In this document: positions 1 through 11,275 of the stretch, piece by piece
Layout: the number at the start of each line of letters is the position of its first letter
Numbering within the stretch: position 1 is the stretch's first letter
Assembly (NCBI GenBank): GCA_036426205.1
Contig: CM071586.1
Location: 7,885,471 to 7,949,470, forward strand
From: Ascaphus truei
Lineage: Eukaryota > Chordata > Amphibia > Anura > Ascaphidae
Direction of reading: 5' to 3'
DNA: 64,000 bases
Notes under the pieces: model-generated
Told to the model about the DNA's origin: nothing
The model's input: only the letters and a program-made list of their open reading frames with translations
Database searches by the model: none
Made by a program: the position numbers and the translations under genes

Positions 1-83
1 AAAGCCGCTCTCATTGCGGCTGCAGGGGCTCAGTGCCGAGCGTAAGCGCGCCTCAGCACGGGTCAGCGCTCATGCCCGAGGCC
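1..83. mobile_element. Partial GC-rich MITE end (same family as 16106 and 59809)
   Basis: The stretch with 'gcaggggctcag' followed by alternating GC-rich short words resembles the terminal part of the Harbinger-type MITEs at 16106-16526 and 59809-60214. It starts outside the window, so only one end can be seen. The assignment rests on sequence similarity by eye. Confidence 0.4.
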
Positions 84-86
84 TAA

Positions 87-466
87 GGCCTCGTTCAGGG
101 TGCCAGCTGCAGGACTCGGAGGGAGGGCGGGAGGCAGGCAGTGCGGGAGTTTGCTGGGCGATCTGTGTTTATCCCCCAGCAGACTTTTCAGCGTTGGGGA
201 GGGGGCGGGGTTACACACGGCAGGTAAAGTATCGAGGTTGCAGTCATGAAATCATTCTGAAGAATGATTTCATTGGCTGCCTAGGTCCCAGTGACGCTGC
301 TGCAGCTCCAAAAAACGAAATTTTCGTTTCTTGAAACTGTAGCCAGCTTCAACTCCTGGCTTCGGAGACAGGGCGGTTGCTACCCTGACAACCAGTATTC
401 AAATTGAATACTTTGTTTCTCACAGCAGCACGCCCTCCCTCCGAAGCCAGCACCCTGAACGAGGCC
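87..466. mobile_element. Harbinger-type MITE with 17-bp perfect TIRs and TAA target duplication
   Basis: GGCCTCGTTCAGGGTGC at 87-103 is the exact reverse complement of GCACCCTGAACGAGGCC at 450-466. TAA flanks the element on both sides (84-86 and 467-469). A 3-bp TWA-type duplication with GC-rich terminal repeats is the known signature of PIF/Harbinger elements. There is no transposase ORF, so it is non-autonomous. The homology seen between the two large inverted arms does not include this element. Confidence 0.8.
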
Positions 467-483
467 TAAGGGTTGTTCATGTA

Positions 484-530
484 ATGTGAGCTTGAGACAA
501 AAGGTGGCACTGTGTGCTCATTTGCATGTC
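484..530 (+). repeat. 47-bp direct repeat bordering the inverted duplication (outer copy)
   Basis: This 47-bp sequence is identical, in the same orientation, to 7053-7099, the spacer between the two inverted arms. A diverged third copy lies at about 38647-38693. It includes the left terminal repeat of the octamer-containing element described at 7084-7195. Its exact placement at both the outer edge and the centre of the palindrome suggests that it took part in the rearrangement. Confidence 0.85.
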
Positions 531-608
531 TTTTGGGAGAGTGTTTGTTTTTTTAGAATTTGTCGAGGCCTGTCTATATGGTTATCAGGCATATTGATTT
601 TGTAAATA

Positions 609-914
609 CAGTAGGGCCCCGCTCAAACGACGGGTTCCGTTCCAGGTGCCCCGCTGTAAAGCGGGGCCCTACTGTACTGTATTGTACCTGAGAAAACAGA
701 GATGCAGAGCTGTAAACCGACTGTTTCGCTGACAATGGCATCTGAAGGAGTTGCGCACGCGCTAAAACTGTGCTTGGTGACAGCTGGATACTCAGCTGTT
801 GAGTGCGTCATGCTGAATAACGCCGGAAAAACGGAACAAGTCCGAACCTAATGAATACGGATATACCGTGAGAAACTGTATGTATGAGTGGAACGCTGTA
901 AAGCAGGGCCCTAG
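609..914 (-). mobile_element. pogo/Tigger-like MITE (left-arm copy)
   Basis: The terminal sequence CAGTAGGGCCCCGCT sits next to TA, and an inverted form ending in GGGCCCTAG lies about 300 bp away. This is the mirror image of 11776-12085. A TA target and a CAG start fit the Tc1/pogo class. An inner palindrome (609-675) repeats the terminal sequence within 70 bp. Confidence 0.55.
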
Positions 915-1407
915 TAGTGGGAATGGATAAATAGAACTAAATATCATTATTATTAAAATTAAATCACAGCAAAAAATATATATTTTATTGAAGTATTCTG
1001 AAAATAATTCCCAATAACATTGATCAACACAATCATATATTATTTAGTAATTATTTAAACCAATGTTTCTATTAACTTTAGAAGACAAAGTCTCCAAATC
1101 GTATATTTCCATTTATACAAAAGGACTTTTATAGGGTCTTATTTTATAGGATGGAGTTTCCGTAGTTAAATTAATTTTAAAATATAGAGCTTAGGCAAAT
1201 AACCTATTTCTCTCTATAAACACCCACTCATACTAATTTATATATCATTATAAATAATATATACAATATATATACATAATGCTGTACCTGCGCTAGCTAT
1301 ATATAGATATATACATATATATATATATATAGATATATACACACACATACACATATAGAAGCCTCATCTCTGCCAGGCTTCCGGTTGTATTTATACACAT
1401 TAGAGTG
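915..1407. other. AT-rich 3' flank of the left epoxide hydrolase copy
   Basis: This is AT-rich sequence with short TATA microsatellites and no coding signal. It mirrors 11276-11775 on the right arm, where it would hold the 3' UTR and downstream DNA of the intact gene. Confidence 0.6.
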
Positions 1408-4400
1408 TCAGTCCTGGGCTCAGCTCCATCTGCCTGAGAAAGTCCCTCATGATACTGTTGACCTCCTCAGGCTTGTCCTGCTGCAGCCAGTGGCTGGCGC
1501 TGGGTATGATTTCTGCACGGAAGGGGCGGTGCACGTACTGCTGCATCTCCTGCACCATCCTGACCTCTAGGAAGGCGTCACACTCTCCCCAGGAGCAGTG
1601 TGGGGACAAGGACGTCTTGAGCCTTCACCGGGAAAAACCTGGGGACACAAGTGTGTCACACTGAATAGTGGAAGTCAGGGGATGAAGTCCTGTCGTGTGG
1701 CGCCCTACGGGGGGAGTGGGACAGACCCATAGCTCCCTTCTGTCTGTGTCACTGTGTCGCCCTGGCGGGGGGGGAGCAGACCCATAGCTCCCTTGTCTGT
1801 GGTCAACGTGTCGCCCTCGCGGGGGGAGGGACAGACCATAGCTCCTTCTGTCTGTGTCACTGTATCACCCTGCATGGGGAGGGACAGACCCATAGCTCCC
1901 TTCTGTCGTGTCACTGTATCACCTGCAGGGGGGGGACTGAATATAGCTCCCTTCTGCCTGTGTCACCCTGCGGGGGGGGGGGGGGGGGTGAGGGGGAAGG
2001 ACACTCATGCTCTCTTTTGTCTTTGTCACTGTGTCACTCTGCGGGGGGAGGGACAGACTCAAAGCTCCCTTCTGTTTGTCACCTTGCAGGGGAGGGACAG
2101 ATTCAACGCTCTGTGTCACTGTGTAACCCTGTGGGGGGGAAGGACAGACTACAGGTCCCCCCTGTGTAACTTGTCGACCCCTCTCACCCAAACAGGTTCC
2201 TGTAATAGTTGAGGGGAGGTGTCAGTGCTCCTTGGGATGGGTAGTATATAAGGCCTCTGTTCCTCCTCACTTCGCTCCGCTCCTCGCTTTGTATCCCAGA
2301 GTCCTGTCTGTTAGAGGCTTCCTTATACTGCGGGGGGAGAGTGAGAAGCACAGCTATATCACACTACGTGGTGTCACTACACTGTATATATGTAAATCTA
2401 CAGTATCTCTGTCTGGCTATCACTGTCACTGAAAAGCTGTCAGTGCATAGCTTCTCTGTCACAGCTATTGTCAGTGCATAACTTTCTCTGTCACAGCTGT
2501 CATTGCATAGCACTTTCTCTGTCACTGCTCAATGCATAGCTTTCTGTCACAGCTATCTGTCAGTGCTCTCAATGTATAGCTTTCTCTGTCACAATGTCAG
2601 TGCGCAGCTATCTGTCCACTGCTCTCAATCTGCCTTCTCTGTCACAGCCATCTGTCAGTTCAGGCGCTATTGCTCACTCAGACTCATGGCCATTTCTCAG
2701 TCACAAGCACAGGATACCCTCACCTCAAAGTCCCCCATGGACAGCAGGATCTCCGGGAGATCGGCAGCGAAAGAGGAAGACGTAGCGAGAGGGAGAAGGG
2801 AGCTGAGAAGGATGAGAGAGCACATAATCTGAGGATACAGAGAGAGAGAGAGAGAGAGGGGGGGAGGGGGAAGTGATCACCTTACTGATACCAACAGATC
2901 CATGGGTCACCAGATTCATCACCGTATCCTCTATGCAGGGGTGGTACTTCAGGTCGTCAAGGGCCACCAACGGTCTGTTTTCAGGATATCCTGCTTCAGC
3001 ACAGTCTTCCATTGAGCCATCTGTGTGAAGCAGGGATATCCTGAAAACCTGACCTGTTGGTGGCCCTTAAGAACAGGAGTTTCTGACCCCTGCTCAATCC
3101 GCAGACCCTGACAAGCAGATAACAACACAGGCGACCCACATCCCGAAAGCTGGCAGATACCCGTCCCGTCACCAGATCCATAATAACAATCTCCTACAAT
3201 CCCCGTGACCTGGATCTCCACTGTACAAAGGTCGCCTTTCGCACATCACCTCCTGTAGTCGTGAGATCCTATGTGCACTCTGACACCAGATTCGTCAGTG
3301 GCCAGATCCACGTTATCCTGCCACTAGATCCGTGTGTCACCAGTTCCTGGTACCCTTGCCACTAGATCCCTGCATACTCAGGGGTTGATCTCTATAAATT
3401 GTCAGCTCTGCTAGTCAGTATAATCCCCTCTCTGCGGTTACTGCCAGCTCTGCGGTCAGTAGATGCCCTCTCCCTGCATTAGATATCAGCTCTTTAGTCA
3501 TGGATTACTGGAAGGCTGATGGGTGAGGCGCGTTCATGATGATGAGACGGGTAACCATGTGACGGTGGCGGACAGCGACGTCCAGGCCAGGGTACCCCCC
3601 AATCATGTCCGACAGGACGGGGACGTAAGACAGTCGAGGACAGGCATCGCCAGGCATAACCCGCAGACTCAACTTCACAGCAGCCGACAGCAGTAGTTTA
3701 GGGACCGGAAGAGGCCAGCAGTCAGTCAGTCAATAAAACATGCAAGCGCACACAGCCATCGGTCAATAAACACATGCACACAGCTGTCAGCATAACACAC
3801 GACACAGCTATCGTCAAAGTAACAACGTACACGCAGTCAGTATAACGTACGCACAGCTACCTTCAACACCAGATCTATCTCTCACCCAGCCCCTGGATCA
3901 GATCCCGCACATCCCCCAGCAGGGTCTCCATTTTGTAACTTGCAGGTCGGGGGGAGGGTATCTGAACTCCCAAATCCTCTCAGGTCGACGGCAACGGTGC
4001 GGGTACCCGCGAGAGAACTCATCCAACTGGTACCTCCAGGAATACCTGCCTCAAAGGGAAGGGGGAGGTGGGGGTTATTAAGAGAGGAGAGTCTGTATAT
4101 GCATTAGTGATGAGAGAACATACCAGTTTCAGGAAAGCCGTGAAGGAGCAGCATCAATGGGTTCTTTGTCTCCAGAAGCAACGTAATGGAATCGAATCCC
4201 AGAATCTGTGCAATCCGACAGGAAACAGAGAGAGCGTTACCTGACCACGCTTTGCATCACTCAACCCTCAAGTCTCCCTTCCCTGCACAGCGCCGTCTAC
4301 CCCCTTAACCTCTCTCTCTGCAGAACATCTTGCACCTTGATCCTATGAATCCATGCTGCCCATCTTGCTGCTCATCAGGCAGGGGGAGTGTTGCGGGTTG

Positions 4401-4588
4401 CCTGCGGGGTCTCCTCGAAATGCTTTGAGTGGGCCCCTGGCCACGAGCCGCAGAGTATCGCGCAGGTAGGACACCATAGATGAAGAGCCGCTACGTGACA
4501 CAAGGACCCAGAAGAGGACTCCAGACACTCGCAGGGCAGCTGTGTAAACCATCAGGAGGAGACGGGACACATTTAATGGCCGTGCCAT
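1408..4588 (-). pseudogene. Frameshifted EPHX3/EPHX4-like epoxide hydrolase copy, inverted
   Basis: All seven exons of the right-arm gene are recognisable in mirror order: exon 1 at 4588-4336, exon 2 at 4205-4124, exon 3 at 4045-3886, exon 4 at about 3620-3510, exon 5 at 2828-2724, exon 6 at 2327-2188 and exon 7 at 1638-1408. Most splice dinucleotides survive. The reading frame does not: exon 1 lacks one base near its end, exon 2 lacks one base at each end, exon 6 starts two bases short and has internal indels, and exon 7 lacks two bases before the catalytic Asp motif and single bases near the stop. Exon 4 is degraded and flanked by about 70 extra bases. The start reads M-A-R-P-L-N before rejoining V-S-R-L-L-L-M, unlike the right copy. 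It is either a true pseudogene or a real gene in unpolished sequence. The indels point to loss of function only if the assembly is correct. Confidence 0.8.
1660..2187 (-). repeat. Intron 6 minisatellite, left copy (about 55-bp units)
   Basis: Repeated 'cagacccatagctccctt' words alternate with G-tracts at roughly 55-bp spacing. It is the mirror of 10543-11035, with more irregular units and shortened homopolymers. Confidence 0.75.
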
Positions 4589-4589
4589 G

Positions 4590-6230
4590 CTGAACCGAAT
4601 TTTCAAATCGATGTTAGAAGATCTCCAGGAGTGCAGGCACCGGGGGCGAAAGGGGGGCAGGGCCGAGCGGCGGAAGGTGTTAGGGGAGGGGGGGAAGGGG
4701 TAGGTGGGGAGGGGGGGACCATGACAACACTGAGGGGGGTGTGGAGGGCTTGGCACCCTAATGACCCTAACCACATCACTCTCTAGGATCGAACCGAAAA
4801 AACGCGCCCCACAACTGAGGGGCACACCCGTACGGCATAAGTCCAGCAAAACACCCCAACCCCAACAATCCCCCCACTGCCCCCTAGTTCCGCGAACGGT
4901 GACCGACTCAAGTCTATTCGAGACCGCCGACGCCAAACGTCAGGGGGAACGGCAATGGCGGAGACGCACCCAGAACAGCAGGCCCGCCCCGCGGCCGCGC
5001 TCGCAAGAATCTATTCCACCAACCCCACCCCCCGCCACTCCCTGGCCCAAGGGCGGCGCTCAGAAGTACGATGGCAACCCAACACAGCGAGACACACCCA
5101 GAAGAACCGCAGCTACGGCCGCTCAGAAATGAACTTCCCGAACGGTTTACAACCCGGTCTCATCAGCGAGCGCACCCCCCATACGCCTAGAATTACACCC
5201 CTCAATCCCCGGAGATGGAAAAGACCCAAGAGAGCGCCCTGACGCAAGCCGCCCCTGATTGGCTAACGGCCCCGAACCGGCCACCACGACACAACCTAAC
5301 GCACCCCCTAGCCCCATCCCGGCGTGCCTGCGTGTGGCCATCACGAGAGCGCCGCTGTCAACAAACGCTTTGAGCCACAAGTAGCCCGGCGCCCGCAGCG
5401 CAGCGCTCATGGGAAAGACCGAGACACCCAAACGCACCCCCGAGAGCACCACCGGGGGCAGGTGCAGGACCTATAGGTCTGTGAACAACTGCCTCCACCG
5501 ACCCAGCCCCCCCACCCCCCCGGCCATGCACGCTATGGGAGCCATGTAGTGCTAGACGGGCTCGGGACCCAGGTTGTCTAGACAATAACAGAAATCGGTG
5601 CACTGCAGGGCACCCGCACTCTACTGAGCCTCCGACGCCCAAGCTGCTAGAAAGCTCACTGGGGCTGGTGCGGTCGGCTCCCCGTGAGGGGTCTGAACTG
5701 GGTGGTCCGTCCCCGAAGATGCGGCCGCCGGATTGTAGGCTGGTGGTATGGAGTGTGGCGCACTACGTGGGCCCCTTAGGAAAAGAAGAGTTTAGGCCCG
5801 GATTACAGAAGATGGCAGCCCCCAGGGACCATCTCTTCATACAACCCCCACCCGTCACCCTGGTGATGGCCACCGTTCGGAATTTCGGGGGGGGGCAAAA
5901 CGCGAGGAATGAGAAGGGAAGCATTCCCGGGGCGGACTGGATGAGGTGGTACGCCGCTAGGGCCGAGCCAGCAGAGGGAGCGTATGAGTGGGTAGGCCCA
6001 CCGGCACGAGAAAGGATGCAAAGACGACGAGAGTGAGCGGCGAGGGAGGCGCTGGGAGAAGAGAGATTTGGAGCAGAGATGGAGGCCATACTGGGGTAGA
6101 AGTGGAATAACTGCGAGGCGAGAGTCTCTAAGGAGGGGGAGTAGTTCGAAGACAGAAGCGGAAAATGATAATGATATAATTAGAGCAAGGCGTTGTCTGT
6201 TTCGTTTTAACTTACTATCATCGCGACGCA
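4590..6230. other. GC-rich segment private to the left arm (possible CpG-rich promoter)
   Basis: This segment lies immediately upstream of the left-copy start codon and is absent from the right arm, where the tetranucleotide tract and a hammerhead-like repeat occupy the equivalent place. It is rich in C-tracts and CpG (for example cgcggccgcgctcg near 4998) and has YY1-like 'agaagatggcagcc' near 5808. I see no convincing exon in it. The ORFs it contains show no recognisable domain. Confidence 0.5.
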
Positions 6231-6479
6231 CATAAAAGTTAAACCCGTGGAAGAGTAAAAACATACCAAAAAATGTATAAGCCAGTGGGGGCTTACGCAC
6301 AGCCAGCACCACTTATTCCACCTAGATTAATATAATTATACACGCAAGAACTAGATCATTAATTCATTTAGTATGTAATACTAAAAGGTATGGGCGTTAT
6401 ACACACACAAACAACTATATGATATCTATCACAACTTTAGTTTCCCCTTATACTCCAGTACTATACACTTCTACAGTAA

Positions 6480-6950
6480 AGTGCAGCACTGGTGTGATTT
6501 AAAAAAAGTGTGTGTGTGGTGTTTATATATATATAGATATATAGATTATATACATATAAATTATATATAATTAAGACGTGTGTGTGTGGTCGATAATATT
6601 ACAATAAAAAATGCGAAATATATTAAAAGTGAGAAAAAACTGTGTGCTGTGGGGTGTGTCGATGTGTGTGTTGTTGTTGTGTGTGTGTGTGTGTCGTGTG
6701 GTGTGTGTGTGTAGCGGTGGATGTTTTGCTGTGGTGTGGTGTGTGCTTACTGTGTGTGTGTTGGGTGTGTGTGTATATATATAAGATATGTTGATGTGGT
6801 GTCTATATATTCCTAAACACTGTAAAATATATTAACACATGAGAACACAATGTGGTGTGTGTGTGGTGTGTGGTGGGTGTGATGTTGTGCTGGTTGTGTG
6901 TGTTTTGGTGTTTGGTGTGGTGTGGTGTCGTATGATGTAGCAAAGGAAAA
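6480..6950. repeat. Irregular TG-rich low-complexity tract (left arm)
   Basis: This is a TG-rich stretch interrupted by odd bases. It mirrors the much cleaner CA microsatellite of the right arm at 7223-7590. The difference in purity between the arms is notable. Confidence 0.8.
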
Positions 6951-7052
6951 TATACGTATGCTCATTGCTATGTCTTAGACAGTGGTTGCAACCCGCCTTT
7001 CACCTATATCACCCAGATCACAGCACTTCAAGCTAGCAAGGGACTGGGAAAT

Positions 7053-7099
7053 ATGTGAGCTTGAGACAAAAGGTGGCACTGTGTGCTCATTTGCATGTC
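7053..7099 (+). repeat. 47-bp direct repeat forming the palindrome centre
   Basis: Identical to 484-530 over all 47 positions. It separates the two inverted arms. Its last 16 bases are the left TIR of the element at 7084-7195. Confidence 0.85.
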
Positions 7100-7195
7100 A
7101 TTTCCCAGAATCCCTTGCTGCAGTGGAAGTGCTGTGTGCTGGGTGATAATGGTGAAAGGCGGGTTGCAGACCTGTCTAAGACATGCAAATGAGCA
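7084..7195. mobile_element. 112-bp octamer-containing terminal-inverted-repeat element
   Basis: TGCTCATTTGCATGTC (7084-7099) and GACATGCAAATGAGCA (7180-7195) are perfect inverted repeats. Each carries an ATTTGCAT octamer, the POU/Oct consensus. Related copies: a degraded mirror at about 6958-7052, a copy split by a MITE at 38681-39130, an end at 36870-36905, and a copy at 49444-49555. No coding capacity. The class is uncertain, with a short MITE the simplest reading. Confidence 0.65.
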
Positions 7196-7217
7196 TACAG
7201 TAATATTTCCATTTGCT

Positions 7218-7222
<5 letters not shown>

Positions 7223-7276
<54 letters not shown>

Positions 7277-7320
7277 GTGTGCTCATGTTAATATATTTAC
7301 AGTGTTTAGGGAATATATAG

Positions 7321-7367
<47 letters not shown>

Positions 7368-7538
7368 TCCACACCACCACACACACACAACACACACACA
7401 CACACACCACACACACCACACAACACACACCACACACACACACACACACCACACCCACACACCAAACACACAGTGTGTGTGCTCATGTGAATATATTTAC
7501 AGTGTTTAGGGAATATATAGACACACACACACACATAT

Positions 7539-7584
<46 letters not shown>

Positions 7585-7595
7585 ACACACACACA
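7223..7595. repeat. (CA)n/(TA)n microsatellite cluster
   Basis: A CA run at 7224-7274 is followed by a short unique piece and further CA, CACAC and TATA runs. A sequence containing 'tttacagtgtttagggaatatatagac' words occurs twice (about 7295 and 7496), so the cluster includes a local duplication of about 200 bp. Confidence 0.9.
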
Positions 7596-7931
7596 CACGT
7601 TTTATAAATCACCGGCTGCATTTACTGTAGAATATGTATAGTACTGAGTATAAGGGGAAACTAAAGTTGTGATATATCTATATAGTGTGTGTGTGTGTAT
7701 AAACGCCCAGACCTTTTAGTATATAAATACTAAATGAATTAAATGATATAGTTCTTTGCGTGTATAATTATATTAATCTAGGTTGGAAGAAGTGGTGCTG
7801 GCTGTGCTTACAGCCCCCACTGGCTTTATACATTTTTGGTAATGTGTGTTACTGTAGGGTTTATATTTTGTGCACATTTAAAATGTTTTATATAATTATA
7901 TTTTAAATATGTTCGAAATATAAATACTAGA

Positions 7932-8006
<75 letters not shown>
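7932..8006 (+). repeat. (CTAT)n tetranucleotide microsatellite
   Basis: About 18 uninterrupted CTAT units. No equivalent is visible in the left arm. Confidence 0.95.
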
Positions 8007-8173
8007 GTGTGATATGACAGCAACCTGAACCAATCAGAGCTCTGTGTGGGGAAAATCTCCCTACTGATGTAACCGTAGTGCGAAACAAGCATGAAACCTC
8101 TGGTTGTAAACGCTACGTTCTGATGGATTCCTTTCACAGGTGCCTGCTCCTGAGGAGTCTGTGAACCGGAGCC

Positions 8174-10727
8174 ATGACGCAGTATGTGTCCCGTCTCCTC
8201 CTGATGGTTACACGGGCTGCCCTGCGAGTGTCTGGAGTCCTCTTCTGGGTCCTTGTGTACGTAGCGGCTCTTCTATCTATGGTGTCCTACCTGCGCGATA
8301 CTCTGCGGCTCGTGGCCAGGGGCCCACTCAAAGCATTTCGATGGAGACCCCGCAGGACAGCTCCCCCCTGCCTGATGAGCAGCAAGCATGGGCAGCATGG
8401 ATTCATCAGGATCAAGGTGCAAGATGTTCTGCAGAGAGAGAAGGTTAAGGGGGGTAGACGGCGCTGTGCAGGGAAAGGGAGACTTGAGGGTTGAGTGATG
8501 CAAAGCGTGGTCAGGTAACGCTCTCTCTGTTTCCTGGTCGGTTGCACAGGATTCTGGGATTCGATTCCATTACGTTGCTTCTGGAGACAAAAGAAACCCA
8601 TTGATGCTGCTCCTTCACGGCTTTCCTGAGAACTGGTATGTTCTCTCACTAATGCATATACAGACTCTCCTCTCTTAATAACCCCCACCTCCCCCTTCCC
8701 TTTGAGGCAGGTATTCCTGGAGGTACCAGTTGGATGAGTTCTCTCGCGGGTACCGCACCGTTGCCGTCGACCTGAGAGGATTTGGGAGTTCAGACGCTCC
8801 CCCCGACCTGCAGGATTACAAAATGGAGACCCTGCTGGGGGATGTGCGGGATCTGATCCAGGGGCTGGGTGAGAGATAGATCTGGTGTTGAGAGGTAGCT
8901 GTGCGTACGTTATACTGACTGCGGTGTACGTGTGTTACTTTGACAGATAGCTGTGTGCGTGTGTTATGCTGACAGCTGTGTGCATGTGTTATATTGACCG
9001 ATGGCTGTGTGCGCTTGCATGTTTTATTGACTGACTGACTGCTGTGCCTCTTCCCACAGGTTACTCCCGCTGTGTCCTTGTCGGACATGATTGGGGGGGT
9101 ACCCTGGCCTGGACGTTCGCTGTCCGCCACCGTCACATGGTTACCCGTCTCATCATCATGAACGCGCCTCACCCATCAGCCTTCCAAGGTAATCCATTGA
9201 CTAAAAGAGCTGATAATCTAATGCAGGGAGAGGGCATCTACTGACCCGCAGAGCTGGCAATCTACCGCAGAGAGGGTATTACTGACTAGCAGAGCTGACA
9301 ATTTATAGAGATCAAGCCACTGAGTATGCAGGGGATCTAGTGGCAGAGGGTACACAGGAACTGGTGACACACGGATCTAGTGGCAGGATATACAGTGGAT
9401 CTGGCCACTGACGAATCTGGTGTCAGAGTGCACATAGGATCTCACGACTACAGGGAGGTGATGTGCTGAAAGGCGACCTTGTGACAGTGGAGATCCAGGT
9501 CACGGGGATTGTAGGAGATTGTTATTTAGGGATCTGGTGACGGGACGGGTATCTGCCAGCTTCGGGATGTGGGGTCGCCTGTGTTGTTATCTGCTTGTCA
9601 AGGGGTCTGCGGATTGAGCAGGGGTCAGAAACTCCTGTTCTTAAGGGCCACCAACAGGTCAGGTTTTCAGGATATCCCTGCTTCAGCACAGATGGCTCAA
9701 TTGAAGACTGTGCTGAAGCAGGGATATCCTGAAAACATGACCTGTTGGTGGCCCTTGACGACTGAAGTAGCCCACCCCTGCAATAGAGGATACGGTGATG
9801 AGATCTGGTGACCCATGGATCTGTTGGTAGTCAGTAGAGTGATCACTTCCCCCTCCCCCCTCTCTCTCTCTCTCTCTCTGTATCCTCAGATTATGTGCTC
9901 TCTCATCCTTCTCAGCTCTTCTCCTCTCGCTACGTCTTCCTCTTTCAGCTGCCGATCCTCCCGGAGATCCTGCTGTCCATGGGGGACTTTGAGGTGAGGG
10001 ATACCTGTGCTTGTGACTGAGAAATGGCCATGAGTCTGAGTGAGCAATAGCCATGAACTGACAGATGGCTGTGACAGAGAAGGCAGATTGAGAGCAGTGA
10101 CAGATAGCTGCGCACTGACAATTGTGACAGAGAAAGCTATACATTGAGAGCACTGACAGATAGCTGTGACAGAAAGCTATGCATTGAGAGCAGTGACAGA
10201 GAAAGCTATGCAATGACAGCTGTGACAGAGAAAGTTATGCACTGACAGATAGCTGTGACAGAGAAAGCTATGCACTGACAGCTGTTCAGTGACAGTGATA
10301 GCCAGGACAGAGATACTGTAGATGTGACATATATAGCAGTGTAGTGACAGCCACGTAGTGTGATATAGCTGTGCTTCTCACTCTCCCCCGCAGTATATAA
10401 GGAAGCCTCTAACAGACAGGACTCTGGGTATACAAAGCGAGGAGCGGAGGCTGAGTGAGGAGGAGACAGAGGCCTTTATATACTACCCATCCCAGAGAGG
10501 AGCACTGACACCTCCCCTCAACTATTACAGGAACCTGTTTGGGTGAGAGGGGTCGACAAAGTTACACAGGGGGGACCTGTGAGTCTGTCCTTCCCCCCCA
10601 CAGGGTTACACAGTGACACAGAGCTGTGAATCTGTCCCTCCCCTGCAAGGTGACAAACAGAAGGGAGCTTTGAGTCTGCCCCCCCCCCCGCAGAGGCACA
10701 CAGAAAAAAAAACAAAAGACAGCATGG

Positions 10728-10762
<35 letters not shown>

Positions 10763-11275
10763 CAGGGTGACACAGGCAGAAGGGAGCTATGAGTCAGTCC
10801 CTCCCCCTGCAGGGTGATACAGTGACACAGACAGAAGGGAGCTATGGGTCTGTCCCTCCCCATGCAGGGTGATACAGTGACACAGACAGAAGGGAGCTAT
10901 GGGTCTGTCCCTCCCCCCGCAGGGCGACACAGTGACACAGACAGAAGGGAGCTATGGGTCTGTCCCTCCCCCCGTAGGGCGACACAGACAGGACTTATCA
11001 CCCTGACCTTCCTACTTCAGTGTGACACTTGTGTCCCCAGGTTTTTCCCGGTGAAGGCTCAAGACGTCCTTGTCCCCACACTGCTCCTGTGGGGAGAGTG
11101 TGACGCCTTCCTAGAGGTCAGGATGGTGCAGGAGATGCAGCAGTACGTGCACGCCCCCTTCCGTGCAGAAATCATACCCAGCGCCAGCCACTGGCTGCAG
11201 CAGGACAAGCCTGAGGAGGTCAACAGTATCATGAGGGACTTTCTCAGGCAGGATGGAGCTGAGCCCAGGAGCTGA
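8174..11275 (+). CDS. ephx3: EPHX3/EPHX4-family epoxide hydrolase, seven exons, intact
   Basis: Exons are 8174-8416, 8550-8635, 8711-8868, 9060-9188, 9890-9993, 10394-10542 and 11041-11275. Every intron is GT-AG and the joined frame is open for 367 codons, close to the roughly 360 of human EPHX3 and EPHX4. Residues 8-45 are hydrophobic, fitting an N-terminal membrane anchor. The alpha/beta-hydrolase fold follows: oxyanion HGFP at 104-107, nucleophile Asp173 in GHDWGG, lid with Tyr220 and Tyr285, acid Asp311 in LLWGECD, and His340 in ASHW. The family opens lipid epoxides, such as fatty-acid epoxides, to diols at microsomal membranes. HGFPENW and SWRYQL fit EPHX3 somewhat better than EPHX4, but the paralogue call is from memory. 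A possible 5' UTR exon begins after the CAG near 8138. An inverted, frameshifted copy lies at 1408-4588. Confidence 0.9.
10543..11035 (+). repeat. Intron 6 minisatellite with repeated splice-acceptor-like units (55 bp)
   Basis: Tandem units of about 55 bp each contain 'gtctgtccctccccccgcag', a pyrimidine tract plus CAG that looks like a 3' splice site, directly ahead of the true exon 7 acceptor at 11040. A single related unit occurs at about 24536-24575. A run of 31 C at 10731-10761 sits inside the array. Confidence 0.85.

Larger units (their letters stand above)
531..7052 (-). repeat. Left arm of a large inverted duplication
   Basis: Landmarks run in reverse-complement order to 7100-12160: the pogo-type MITE (609-914 versus 11776-12085), the AT-rich 3' region, all seven epoxide hydrolase exons, the intron minisatellite, the TG/CA tract and the central octamer element. 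The left arm is about 6.5 kb and the right about 5.1 kb. Most of the excess is a GC-rich segment at 4590-6230 with no counterpart on the right. The left arm has many 1-2 nt losses and broken homopolymers. Either it is an older decayed duplicate or it is poorly polished sequence. Confidence 0.9.

Noticed and set aside
4343..6312. Several 95-197 codon ORFs in the GC-rich left-arm segment as separate genes
   Set aside because: Low stop density in GC-rich DNA and frames overlap on both strands. The only domain-like part is exon 1 of the epoxide hydrolase copy.
7028..7621. Cys/Val and Thr/His repeat ORFs
   Set aside because: CA/TG microsatellite translation.
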